From: an uncultured Bacteroidales bacterium
GTDB lineage: Bacteria > Bacteroidota > Bacteroidia > Bacteroidales > WCHB1-69
DNA: 64,000 nucleotides
Direction: 5' to 3'
Assembly: GCA_905233625.1 (NCBI GenBank)
Contig: CAJOFJ010000007.1
Location: 1 to 64,000 of the forward strand
Part shown: in pieces, positions 52,320 to 58,903 of the stretch
Layout: every line of letters begins with the position of its first letter
How positions within the stretch are numbered: position 1 is the stretch's first letter
The notes under the pieces: model-generated
Databases searched by the model: none
Told to the model about the DNA's origin: nothing
Seen by the model: only the letters and a program-made list of their open reading frames with translations
Program-made: the position numbers and the translations under genes

Positions 52320-55016
52320 ATGGAGATTGCTACCAAGTACGACCCGAAAAGCATCGAAGACAAATGGTACCAGTTTTGGAATGTCCATCATCTCTTCGCC
52401 TCAAAACCCGACAGTAGAAAACCTTTCACTATCGTGATTCCACCCCCAAATGTGACGGGTGTATTGCACATGGGTCACATGCTGAACAATACCATCCAGG
52501 ATGTGCTGGTGCGCCGTGCCCGTATGCGTGGCTTCAATGCAGTGTGGGTACCAGGTACCGACCATGCCTCTATCGCTACCGAGGCCAAGGTGGTGAAGAG
52601 CCTTGCGGATCAGGGCATCAAGAAGCGCGACCTGACTCGCGAGCAGTTTCTGGAACATGCCTGGGCATGGACTCACAAACATGGCGGCATCATCTTGCAG
52701 CAGCTCCGCAAACTTGGTGCCTCCTGTGATTGGGACCGCACGGCGTTTACCATGGACGAGAAGCGTAGCGAGAGTGTCACCAAGGTATTTGTTGACCTCT
52801 ACAACAAAGGCCTCATCTACCGCGGCCTCCGCATGATCAACTGGGATCCCAAGGCCCTCACCGCCCTCTCGACCGAAGAGGTGGAATACAAGGAGGAAAG
52901 CTCGAAACTGTACTACCTTAAATACTATGTGGTTGGATTAGAGACTTTGGAGAATCAGGAAGCATTGGAAGCCGACGGCAATATTATCCACCGTGATGAA
53001 AAGGGCTACTACGCTGTGGTCGCCACCACGCGTCCCGAGACCATCATGGGCGACACGGCCATGTGCATTAACCCAAAAGACCCCAAGAATCAGTGGCTCC
53101 GTGGCCATCGCGTCATCGTGCCCCTCGTTGGCCGCGAGGTGAAGGTTATCGAGGACCGCTATGTTGATATTGAGTTTGGTACGGGCTGTCTGAAGGTGAC
53201 CCCTGCCCACGATGTCAATGACTACAATCTTGGCAAGACTCACAACCTGGAAACTATCGACATCTTCAACAACGATGGCACCATTTCTGAGCAGTCGCCT
53301 CTCTATGTCGGCATGGACCGCTTTGCCTGCCGCAAGCAGATTGCTAAAGACCTGGAGGCTGCCGGCCTTATGGAAAAGGTGGAAGACTACACCAACAAGG
53401 TGGGGTATTCGCAGCGTAATCCCGACACTGCTATTGAGCCGCGCCTTTCGCTGCAGTGGTTCCTCAAGATGAAGCACTTTGCTGACATTGCATTGCCGCC
53501 CGTCATGAACGATGAAATCAAGTTTTATCCTGATAAGTATAAGAACACCTACCGCCAGTGGCTGGAGAATATTCAGGACTGGTGTATCTCACGCCAGCTT
53601 TGGTGGGGTCATCGTATTCCAGCCTGGTACATCGAGGTGGACGGCAAGGAGGAAATCGTGGTGGCTGTGACCGAGGAGGAAGCCCGGAAAATTGCCCAAG
53701 AAAAATACAACTACATGGGTGCGATGCGTCAGGATGAGGATGCCCTCGACACTTGGTTCAGCTCTTGGTTATGGCCCATCAGCCTTTTCGACGGTATCAA
53801 CAACCCCGACAATGAGGATATCAATTACTACTATCCCACGTCCGACCTTATCACGGCTCCCGACATTATCTTCTTCTGGGTGGCGCGTATGATCATGGCC
53901 GGTATGGAATATCGTCATGCGGTGCCTTTCCGCCACGTTTATTTCACCGGTGTGGTTCGTGACAAGCTGGGTCGTAAGATGTCCAAACAGTTGGGCAACT
54001 CTCCCGATCCCATCATGCTGATGGAGCAATTCGGCGCTGACGGTGTGCGTATGGGAATGTTGCTGAGCTCACCCGCCGGCAACGACTTGCTGTTTGACGA
54101 GTCTTTGTGCGAGCAGGGTAGAAACTTCAACAACAAGATTTGGAATGCCTTCCGTCTGATCAAAGGATGGCAGGTGGATGAGAATTTGGCTCAGCCACAG
54201 GCCTGTGCTACGGCAGTTAAGTGGTTCAATATGCGCCTGAATGAGGTGCTGGTCGAGATGAATGACCATTTCGACAAGTATCGTCTGTCGGATGCGTTGA
54301 TGGCTGTTTATAAACTGGTTTGGGACGACTTCTGCTCCTGCTTCCTCGAAGTGGTTAAACCGCCTTACCAGCAACCTGTTGACGGCAAGACCTATAACGA
54401 GATCATTGCTATTTTTGATAAACTCTTGCGACTTTTGCATCCGTTCATGCCTTTCATTACTGAAGAATTGTGGCATGGTTTGCAGGAACGCAATGAAAAT
54501 GAGTCTATTATGGTGGCAGTTATGCCTGAGCCCGAAAGTGGTGCCGATGACCAGGTCTTCCTGCAGCGTTTTGCTAACACCCGCAAGGTGATTGAGCAGG
54601 TTCGCCGTGTTCGTGCCGAGAAGAACATCGCTCCCAAGAATCCTGTGAACTTGTTTGTGCAGCGTGCCAAGAAAGATGATGATTTCGAGATGGACTGTGT
54701 AATCGAGAAGCTGTGCAACATTCCGCAAGTGGAATATGTGAGCGAGAAGGTTCCCGGTTCAGTATTGTTCATCGAGCAGAATGTGGAATATTTCGTGCCC
54801 TTTGCTGACAATATCGACAAAGATGCCGAATTGAAGAAGCTGAATGACGAATTGGCTTACGCAGAGAAATTCTTACAGTCAGTGCTGAAGAAGCTGGCCA
54901 ACGAGCGCTTTGTGCAAAATGCCCCTGAACAGGTAGTGGCCATCGAACGCAAGAAGCAAGCCGACGCCGAAGCCAAAATCAAGCTGCTGAAGGAGCAGAT
55001 TGCCGGTTTGGCGTAA
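52320..55016 (+). CDS. valS: Valine-tRNA ligase
   Basis: 898 residues, class I synthetase. HMGH at residues 50-53, the editing (CP1) domain with [13 protein letters not shown] and the [15 protein letters not shown] segment, the KMSKQ loop at about 553, an anticodon-binding helical domain, and a C-terminal coiled coil ([14 protein letters not shown] to the end). Full length. A palindrome 25 nt after the stop acts as terminator. Confidence 0.96.
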   Translation: MEIATKYDPKSIEDKWYQFWNVHHLFASKPDSRKPFTIVIPPPNVTGVLHMGHMLNNTIQDVLVRRARMRGFNAVWVPGTDHASIATEAKVVKSLADQGIKKRDLTREQFLEHAWAWTHKHGGIILQQLRKLGASCDWDRTAFTMDEKRSESVTKVFVDLYNKGLIYRGLRMINWDPKALTALSTEEVEYKEESSKLYYLKYYVVGLETLENQEALEADGNIIHRDEKGYYAVVATTRPETIMGDTAMCINPKDPKNQWLRGHRVIVPLVGREVKVIEDRYVDIEFGTGCLKVTPAHDVNDYNLGKTHNLETIDIFNNDGTISEQSPLYVGMDRFACRKQIAKDLEAAGLMEKVEDYTNKVGYSQRNPDTAIEPRLSLQWFLKMKHFADIALPPVMNDEIKFYPDKYKNTYRQWLENIQDWCISRQLWWGHRIPAWYIEVDGKEEIVVAVTEEEARKIAQEKYNYMGAMRQDEDALDTWFSSWLWPISLFDGINNPDNEDINYYYPTSDLITAPDIIFFWVARMIMAGMEYRHAVPFRHVYFTGVVRDKLGRKMSKQLGNSPDPIMLMEQFGADGVRMGMLLSSPAGNDLLFDESLCEQGRNFNNKIWNAFRLIKGWQVDENLAQPQACATAVKWFNMRLNEVLVEMNDHFDKYRLSDALMAVYKLVWDDFCSCFLEVVKPPYQQPVDGKTYNEIIAIFDKLLRLLHPFMPFITEELWHGLQERNENESIMVAVMPEPESGADDQVFLQRFANTRKVIEQVRRVRAEKNIAPKNPVNLFVQRAKKDDDFEMDCVIEKLCNIPQVEYVSEKVPGSVLFIEQNVEYFVPFADNIDKDAELKKLNDELAYAEKFLQSVLKKLANERFVQNAPEQVVAIERKKQADAEAKIKLLKEQIAGLA

Positions 55017-55041
55017 TAGAAATTAGGTTTTAGTTATTTGT

Positions 55042-55071
55042 AGAGACGGGGCGTGCCCCGTCTCTTTTTTT
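55042..55071 (+). terminator. GTAGAGACG palindrome, copy 2, serving as valS terminator
   Basis: AGAGACGGGGC - GT - GCCCCGTCTCT followed by TTTTTTT. The same palindrome family as 43335-43362, here with a T-run that would make it a Rho-independent terminator. Confidence 0.8.
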
Positions 55072-55432
55072 CGTATTTTAAGGTCTCTTTGTTTCTAAAG
55101 TTAATTCTGTAATTTAACTTTTATAAGTTTAATTTGTTAAAAATAATTTTTATATTATTGATATACAATTAAAAAGAAAAATTGATAAAATATTGATTTT
55201 TCGAAATTTGTGCTTTATCTTTGCAATGGTATAACACAAACACGTAAAAGAAACGGGATAAAACAAAAAAAGTCATTCTCCTGAACTGATAAGCAGACCT
55301 TTAGTCACTAGAGCTTCTCAAGAAAATGACGATGCAAAAATACAGAATAAAATTGAGAGTACAAAAATAAATTTAGAAAATTTAGCGAAAGGATATAAAG
55401 AAGTCAATAATCCTAAGGGATTCATTACAGAT
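55072..55432 (+). other. Gap between valS and the orphan frame: AT-rich block, promoter, startless frame
   Basis: 55072-55190 is very AT-rich with no coding potential. A well-formed promoter follows (55193-55223). From 55262 a frame continuous with the next gene is open and reads like real protein (SPELISRPLVTRASQEN, ESTKINLENLAKGYKEV) but has no ATG, GTG or TTG. Confidence 0.6.
55193..55223 (+). promoter_or_regulatory. Promoter upstream of the orphan frame
   Basis: -33 TTG at 55193-55195, 20-nt spacer, -7 TATCTTTG at 55216-55223; one of the best matches in the window. Confidence 0.65.
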
Positions 55433-55801
55433 TTGAAAATTTCATTGGGAATGAATCCGGAGAACGCCAGCGGCTATGCTGTCTTTATTATTGGCGAGAA
55501 CAAAATGCGTGTTTCCATACGAGTAAGCAATCACCATGCGAATGCCAATAAATACTTGGAAAACTTTCAAAATGATTTCAATTTGAGCATTATGGTATCC
55601 AAAAGGTATAGGAAAAACACCTTTCAAAGCCATCCGGAAGTGACTCTCACAGAATATGTATATATTGGACGGCAGTTGGAGAAGGTGGAAAGTCCTTTTT
55701 CAAAAATTGCCATAGCATTGGCTGAATTTTTGAAGACGGGTGAATATGTGGATACAACTGGGGTGGCGAAAGTGAATGTATCTCCGGAACCGACAGACTG
55801 A
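55433..55801 (+). CDS. Unknown protein, start uncertain
   Basis: 122 residues if begun at TTG 55433, or 116 from ATG 55451 (MNPENASGYAVF). The frame stays open back to 55262 with protein-like composition but no start codon, so the true N-terminus may be lost or damaged. The readable part has YAVFIIGENKMRVSIRVSNHH, then KYLENFQNDF, VSKRYRKNTF and a helix FSKIAIALAEFLKTG. No family recognised. Confidence 0.5.
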   Translation: MKISLGMNPENASGYAVFIIGENKMRVSIRVSNHHANANKYLENFQNDFNLSIMVSKRYRKNTFQSHPEVTLTEYVYIGRQLEKVESPFSKIAIALAEFLKTGEYVDTTGVAKVNVSPEPTD

Positions 55802-55803
55802 CA

Positions 55804-55829
55804 TAGAGACGCACGACCGTGCGTCTCTA
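55804..55829. repeat. GTAGAGACG palindrome, variant copy 3
   Basis: TAGAGACGCACG - AC - CGTGCGTCTCTA, perfect 12-bp arms. Same ends as the other copies but CACG in place of GGGC, with both arms changed together. Confidence 0.8.
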
Positions 55830-55830
55830 C

Positions 55831-55865
55831 TGGTACCTGAAACCTGTCCCCTGTAACCTGATTTA
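55831..55865 (-). repeat. Heptamer-word island at the T9SS cargo gene stop
   Basis: Words GGTACCTG, AAACCTG, TCCCCTG, TAACCTG (minus strand CAGGTTA, CAGGGGA, CAGGTTT). The gene stop TAA lies next to it. Confidence 0.7.
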
Positions 55866-56993
55866 TCGTTTCACCACTTTCCTTACCGCAATCACTTTCC
55901 CTTCGCTCACCGCCTTCACAAAATACACCCCCTGGGCATAGCGGGAGAGGTCGATTTGCGTTGTCTGTGGAGACGGGGCATGCCCCGTCTCTACGATATC
56001 CAATAGTCTACCATATACATCAAACAGCTGAATATCAATACCTTCTAACTGTTCATTGTTAATTGTTAACTGTACATTGACAAGGTCTGAGGTGGGGTTG
56101 GGGTAAACGGCCATTTGCATCTGTTGAGCATCGTGATTTTCCACGCTCACATCGCCTAAGTAGTAGTTTTCAACTGTGAGGTTGAGCCATTTGAGAACAT
56201 AGAACTTTTTATTATTATCATTTGGATCTCTATAAGTAATCATCAACAACGGAATATAATTACCGCTTCTTAAAGTATAAATAGGTTGATTGTTAGGATT
56301 AGAATATTCCGTCTGAGAGTAATAAGCATTTAAGAAATTAGAATTATATACGTTAAAATTAAAACCCATACCACTAGGTCTATAAAATGTGACATCCCCA
56401 TTAAAAGCACCCGCATAATGAGGATTATCATAAATTAATTGATTGCCAACAAACATAGAAACCACAGAAGTATGTGAAGAACTTGAGATACAATAACTAC
56501 TAAAATCAATAGCACTACTATATATGGATTCTTGGGGATCTATCTCTTCAATAGCGTTTATCGCTTCGGGGGAATTAACACAGGTGCTAAGACTTATATT
56601 TTGAGGTGTCTGATTTGCATAAATTGAAGTGGGTAACATTTGATATTTCAACAAGCCGGCAGGAGTATTATTAGTTATTCCAGTCCAAGAGGGATCATAA
56701 ATGCGGCATACACCTTCTGGGATAATACCCTGCCATTCGGAACTGTGCTCATGCCAGAAAAGGATGCCATTATCCTCATTGGCTTTTGTGAGCTCGACAA
56801 TTTCACCGTCTTTCACCACAGCGCCATTGTAGTTGTTGAGGATTTCCTTATCGGAGAAAATGGCCTTCAGTGCCTTCTGCTCTTCCTGCAAAAAGTTTTG
56901 GCCCATATTCACACTGTTACTCTGTGTATTTTGGCATTCTGCCGTCATTCCCAACCACAAAAGGGAAATCATAAAAAGAAGAATTTTTTTCAT
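55863..56993 (-). CDS. T9SS type A sorting-domain protein with translated repeats
   Basis: 376 residues. Signal peptide 1-20. The body (about 25-290) is low GC, rich in Asn, Tyr and Ser, with no recognised domain. The last about 80 residues are a type A sorting domain: MAVYPNPTSDLVNVQL, then IDIQLFDVYGRLLDIV, then IDLSRYAQGVYFVKAV and VVKR. Two repeat insertions are translated inside it: the heptamer array at 56046-56073 gives QLTINNEQL, and the palindrome near 55971-55998 gives VETGHAPSPQ, both without loss of frame. It would be exported by the type IX system. Confidence 0.83.
   Translation of the reverse strand: MKKILLFMISLLWLGMTAECQNTQSNSVNMGQNFLQEEQKALKAIFSDKEILNNYNGAVVKDGEIVELTKANEDNGILFWHEHSSEWQGIIPEGVCRIYDPSWTGITNNTPAGLLKYQMLPTSIYANQTPQNISLSTCVNSPEAINAIEEIDPQESIYSSAIDFSSYCISSSSHTSVVSMFVGNQLIYDNPHYAGAFNGDVTFYRPSGMGFNFNVYNSNFLNAYYSQTEYSNPNNQPIYTLRSGNYIPLLMITYRDPNDNNKKFYVLKWLNLTVENYYLGDVSVENHDAQQMQMAVYPNPTSDLVNVQLTINNEQLEGIDIQLFDVYGRLLDIVETGHAPSPQTTQIDLSRYAQGVYFVKAVSEGKVIAVRKVVKR
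55971..55998 (-). repeat. GTAGAGACG palindrome, copy 4, inside a coding region
   Basis: GAGACGGGGC - AT - GCCCCGTCTC with GTA at the outer end, in frame in the sorting domain, read as E-T-G-H-A-P-S. Confidence 0.8.
56046..56073 (-). repeat. Heptamer words inside the T9SS sorting domain
   Basis: Plus-strand TAACTGT, TCATTGT, TAATTGT, TAACTGT; four 7-mers, 28 nt, translated in frame. Confidence 0.8.
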
Positions 56994-57075
56994 GGGTAAC
57001 TTATTTATTGGTTATTACAAAATCGAAGCAGTGTGCAATTATTTGCAGTCAAATGTTTTATCAATAGTTGTCGTT

Positions 57076-57291
57076 TCATAGTACGGCTATGCGGCGGCGG
57101 AAAATTTTTTGTCCAATGTAGCTCTTCCGTGTTTCTTCTTTCTTGTAGTCCAGCACCAATTTGATGGCATCTGCCATATTCTCTTTCAGCTCCTCAAGAG
57201 TAGCACCTTGAGAAATGGCTTCTGGTACCTGCTCGCATTGGCCAGTGTACCATCCATTTTCATTTTTCTGTACTATTATTGTATAATCCAT
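57076..57291 (-). CDS. HicB-like (UPF0150) protein, solo
   Basis: 71 residues from the ATG at 57291, chosen because the -7 element at 57308-57315 lies downstream of the longer frame's ATG (57330). The RNase-H-like HicB fold shows as MDYTIIVQKNENGWYTGQCEQV, then ISQGATLEELKENMADAI. HicB proteins are antitoxins of HicA nucleases, but no HicA-sized frame lies next to it. It may be an orphan. Confidence 0.75.
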   Translation of the reverse strand: MDYTIIVQKNENGWYTGQCEQVPEAISQGATLEELKENMADAIKLVLDYKKEETRKSYIGQKIFRRRIAVL

Positions 57292-57307
57292 ATTTTTAAT
57301 ATTTGTG

Positions 57308-57315
57308 CAAAAATA
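57308..57315 (-). promoter_or_regulatory. -7 element of the HicB-like gene
   Basis: Minus-strand TATTTTTG followed by CAC; fixes the start at 57291. Confidence 0.6.
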
Positions 57316-57436
57316 CTCTTTTTTCTTCAAACTTTCTATATGTTCGAAAACGCTTTTCTGTCAATATATTATAATTTTCAGTTTAAGTTTCTATGGGCGC
57401 TTGGGGTTGGTGAATATTCGGGTTTATTTTGTTGTG

Positions 57437-57772
57437 TTATTTTATATCGGAAAGATACTGCTTTAATTGAGGAATATTAATGGTAACAATGCTCCATATT
57501 GTGAGGTCATCTACTCCAAAATACTCGTGAATGATGACATTGCGTAGTCAGATAATGCGAGCCCATGGCACATCAGGATTATTAATTATAAAGTCTTCGC
57601 TTAGCCCGTTGGCTGCTTCACCAATTATTTCCAACTGATGCAATGTGGCATTAAACATCATAGAATTATTGCAGAATGTGTCCTTGTCCACACCTTGAAT
57701 GTATTGCTCAATTTCAGCAATGGCATCCAGAATGTGAAGCACTCTTACAGAATCGGCGATTTTAGCATTCAT
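57437..57772 (-). pseudogene. HepT-like (DUF86) toxin gene with premature stop
   Basis: Reads MNAKIADSVRVLHILDAIAE to PWARII, then a TGA at 57548-57550, then without frame change LRNVIIHEYFGVDDLTIWS and on to a TAA at 57437-57439. The second part carries the conserved R-N-x(4)-H-x-Y-F of HepT. At the TGA position relatives usually have Gly (as in I-I-G-x-R-N), so one G-to-T change from GGA explains it. The product would lack the RNase motif. The start overlaps the mntA-like end by 11 nt. Confidence 0.85.
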
Positions 57773-58049
57773 ACAATAAGATTTTTTCCGTATCAATATA
57801 TGGTTTGATGTATTTGGAAAGGCCGCGGGAAGAGACCAAATCAATGGGTTTATGCAATAAGTTTTGTAAATCCAATTGCATCTGAACAAACTCTAAACCA
57901 ATAGGTTGCGAATGATCTAATTCCACAAGAATATCCACATCGCTGTCGGGAGTCTCCTCGCCACGGGCAAAAGAACCGAACAGCCATGCCTTCAACACGG
58001 GTTGGGTGCTGAAGTAGTTACGGATAGTCTCTATCATTTCAGTATTCAT
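57762..58049 (-). CDS. MntA-like nucleotidyltransferase antitoxin
   Basis: 95 residues, minimal nucleotidyltransferase. The motif G-S-x(10)-D-x-D is exact: GSFARGEETPDSDVDI at residues 25-40, with a third Asp later (PIDLVS). In MntA-HepT pairs it adds AMP to the Tyr of HepT's R-x(4)-H-x-Y and blocks it. Here the enzyme looks intact while its hepT partner has a premature stop. Confidence 0.87.
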   Translation of the reverse strand: MNTEMIETIRNYFSTQPVLKAWLFGSFARGEETPDSDVDILVELDHSQPIGLEFVQMQLDLQNLLHKPIDLVSSRGLSKYIKPYIDTEKILLYEC

Positions 58050-58066
58050 GGTCGGTATATTTTTTG

Positions 58067-58074
58067 CAAAGATA
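58067..58074 (-). promoter_or_regulatory. -7 element of the mntA-hepT pair
   Basis: Minus-strand TATCTTTG with CA; TTTG at 58093-58096 (minus) 18 nt upstream can serve as -33. Confidence 0.65.
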
Positions 58075-58092
58075 CAAATTATTTCAATTTGG

Positions 58093-58120
58093 CAAATTAG
58101 TTAATTAGCAAATTGGAAAA
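58093..58120. repeat. Word-repeat island upstream of mntA-like gene
   Basis: CAAATTAG, TTAATTAG, CAAATTGG in 8-nt register. Confidence 0.65.
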
Positions 58121-58171
58121 TTGTGGAGTTGATAGTCAATGAAAAATTACTATGGAATCAAAAATTATCCG

Positions 58172-58179
58172 TATCTTTG
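58172..58179 (+). promoter_or_regulatory. -7 element of the small membrane protein gene
   Basis: TATCTTTG followed by CC, about 110 nt upstream of 58289. Confidence 0.5.
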
Positions 58180-58195
58180 CCCTCCAAAATACTCC

Positions 58196-58288
58196 AACTG
58201 CTACCTGAAACCTACTACCTGCTACCCATGCTTGCATAGCGGTTCCACCGCAAACTATAACTTAAAACCTGTACCCTGTAACACTATC
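58196..58288 (+). repeat. Heptamer-word leader of the small membrane protein gene
   Basis: CTGCTAC, CTGAAAC, CTACTAC, CTGCTAC, C then later CTGTACC, CTGTAAC; the words form most of the untranslated leader. Confidence 0.65.
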
Positions 58289-58471
58289 ATGGAACATATC
58301 TTCAGACTATTCCTCCTTTACGCCGTCTATATCGTGCCTATCCACTTCATGGACATCGAGGATAAATTCATCATCCAAATCGGCGGCATCCTCGGCATCA
58401 CCGTGGCCTATCTCGTCGCTATGCTGATCATTAAGAAGCTGAGGAAAAAGAAAGAGGGGAACTCAAATTAG
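58289..58471 (+). CDS. Small membrane protein of unknown function
   Basis: 60 residues from ATG 58289 (the longer frame would translate the repeat leader). Two hydrophobic segments (about 4-20 and 30-50) and a basic tail KKLRKKKEG. Well-formed and GC-normal, with a promoter upstream. No family recognised. Confidence 0.6.
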   Translation: MEHIFRLFLLYAVYIVPIHFMDIEDKFIIQIGGILGITVAYLVAMLIIKKLRKKKEGNSN

Positions 58472-58502
58472 TTGATTGGTAAATGGAATTTATACTGCGT
58501 AT

Positions 58503-58597
58503 GGGGAGTCTCACTTCGTTCAAGGGGAGTCTCGCTGCGCTCGAGGGGAGTGGACTTCGTCCAAAGGGGAGTTTCGCACTGCGTGCTCAAGGGGAGC
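58503..58597 (+). repeat. Tandem GGGGAGT units with small hairpins
   Basis: Units begin at 58503, 58524, 58545, 58566 and 58591 (spacing 21, 21, 21, 25). Each carries an ACTTCGT/GCTGCGC/ACTGCGT core; units 3 and 4 form GGAC-TTC-GTCC and GCAC-TGC-GTGC. No coding role. Confidence 0.7.
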
Positions 58598-58601
58598 TTG
58601 A

Positions 58602-58806
58602 ATTTGAATTCTGAATTTTGAATTTTGAATTTTGAATTTTGAATTCTACACCTAACTCCTAAACTCTAAACATTAAACATTAAACATTAAACATTAAACA
58701 TTAACTCCTAACCCCATAGCTCACACCCCACACCCCACAGCTCACAGCTCACACCCCACAGCTCACACCCCACAGCCCACACCCCACAGCCCACAGCCCA
58801 CAGCAG
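58602..58806 (+). repeat. Long heptamer-word island upstream of parC
   Basis: Three word blocks in succession: TTGAATT/CTGAATT, then CTAAACA/TTAAACA repeated (six units), then CACACCC/CAGCTCA/CAGCCCA. With the GGGGAGT array it fills most of the 432-nt gap from 58472 to 58903. Confidence 0.82.
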
Positions 58807-58845
58807 TATTAACATCTTGCAGTGTAGAAAAATCCTCTTCAGCAC

Positions 58846-58876
58846 TTGAAAAAATCTGCCGAAAATTGTATCTTTG
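58846..58876 (+). promoter_or_regulatory. Promoter of topoisomerase IV subunit A gene
   Basis: -33 TTG at 58846-58848, 20-nt spacer, -7 TATCTTTG at 58869-58876. Confidence 0.65.
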
Positions 58877-58903
58877 CCTTTTAATTCATAGAATATCAAT
58901 TTC

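Noticed and set aside
57000..57436. HicA toxin partner for the HicB-like gene
   Set aside because: No frame of about 60-80 residues with HicA features on either side.
58139..58288. N-terminal extension of the small membrane protein
   Set aside because: It would begin upstream of the -7 element and translate repeat words; the ATG at 58289 fits better.
58503..58806. CRISPR array
   Set aside because: Units are 7 or 21 nt with no unique spacers of 30 nt or so and no cas gene.
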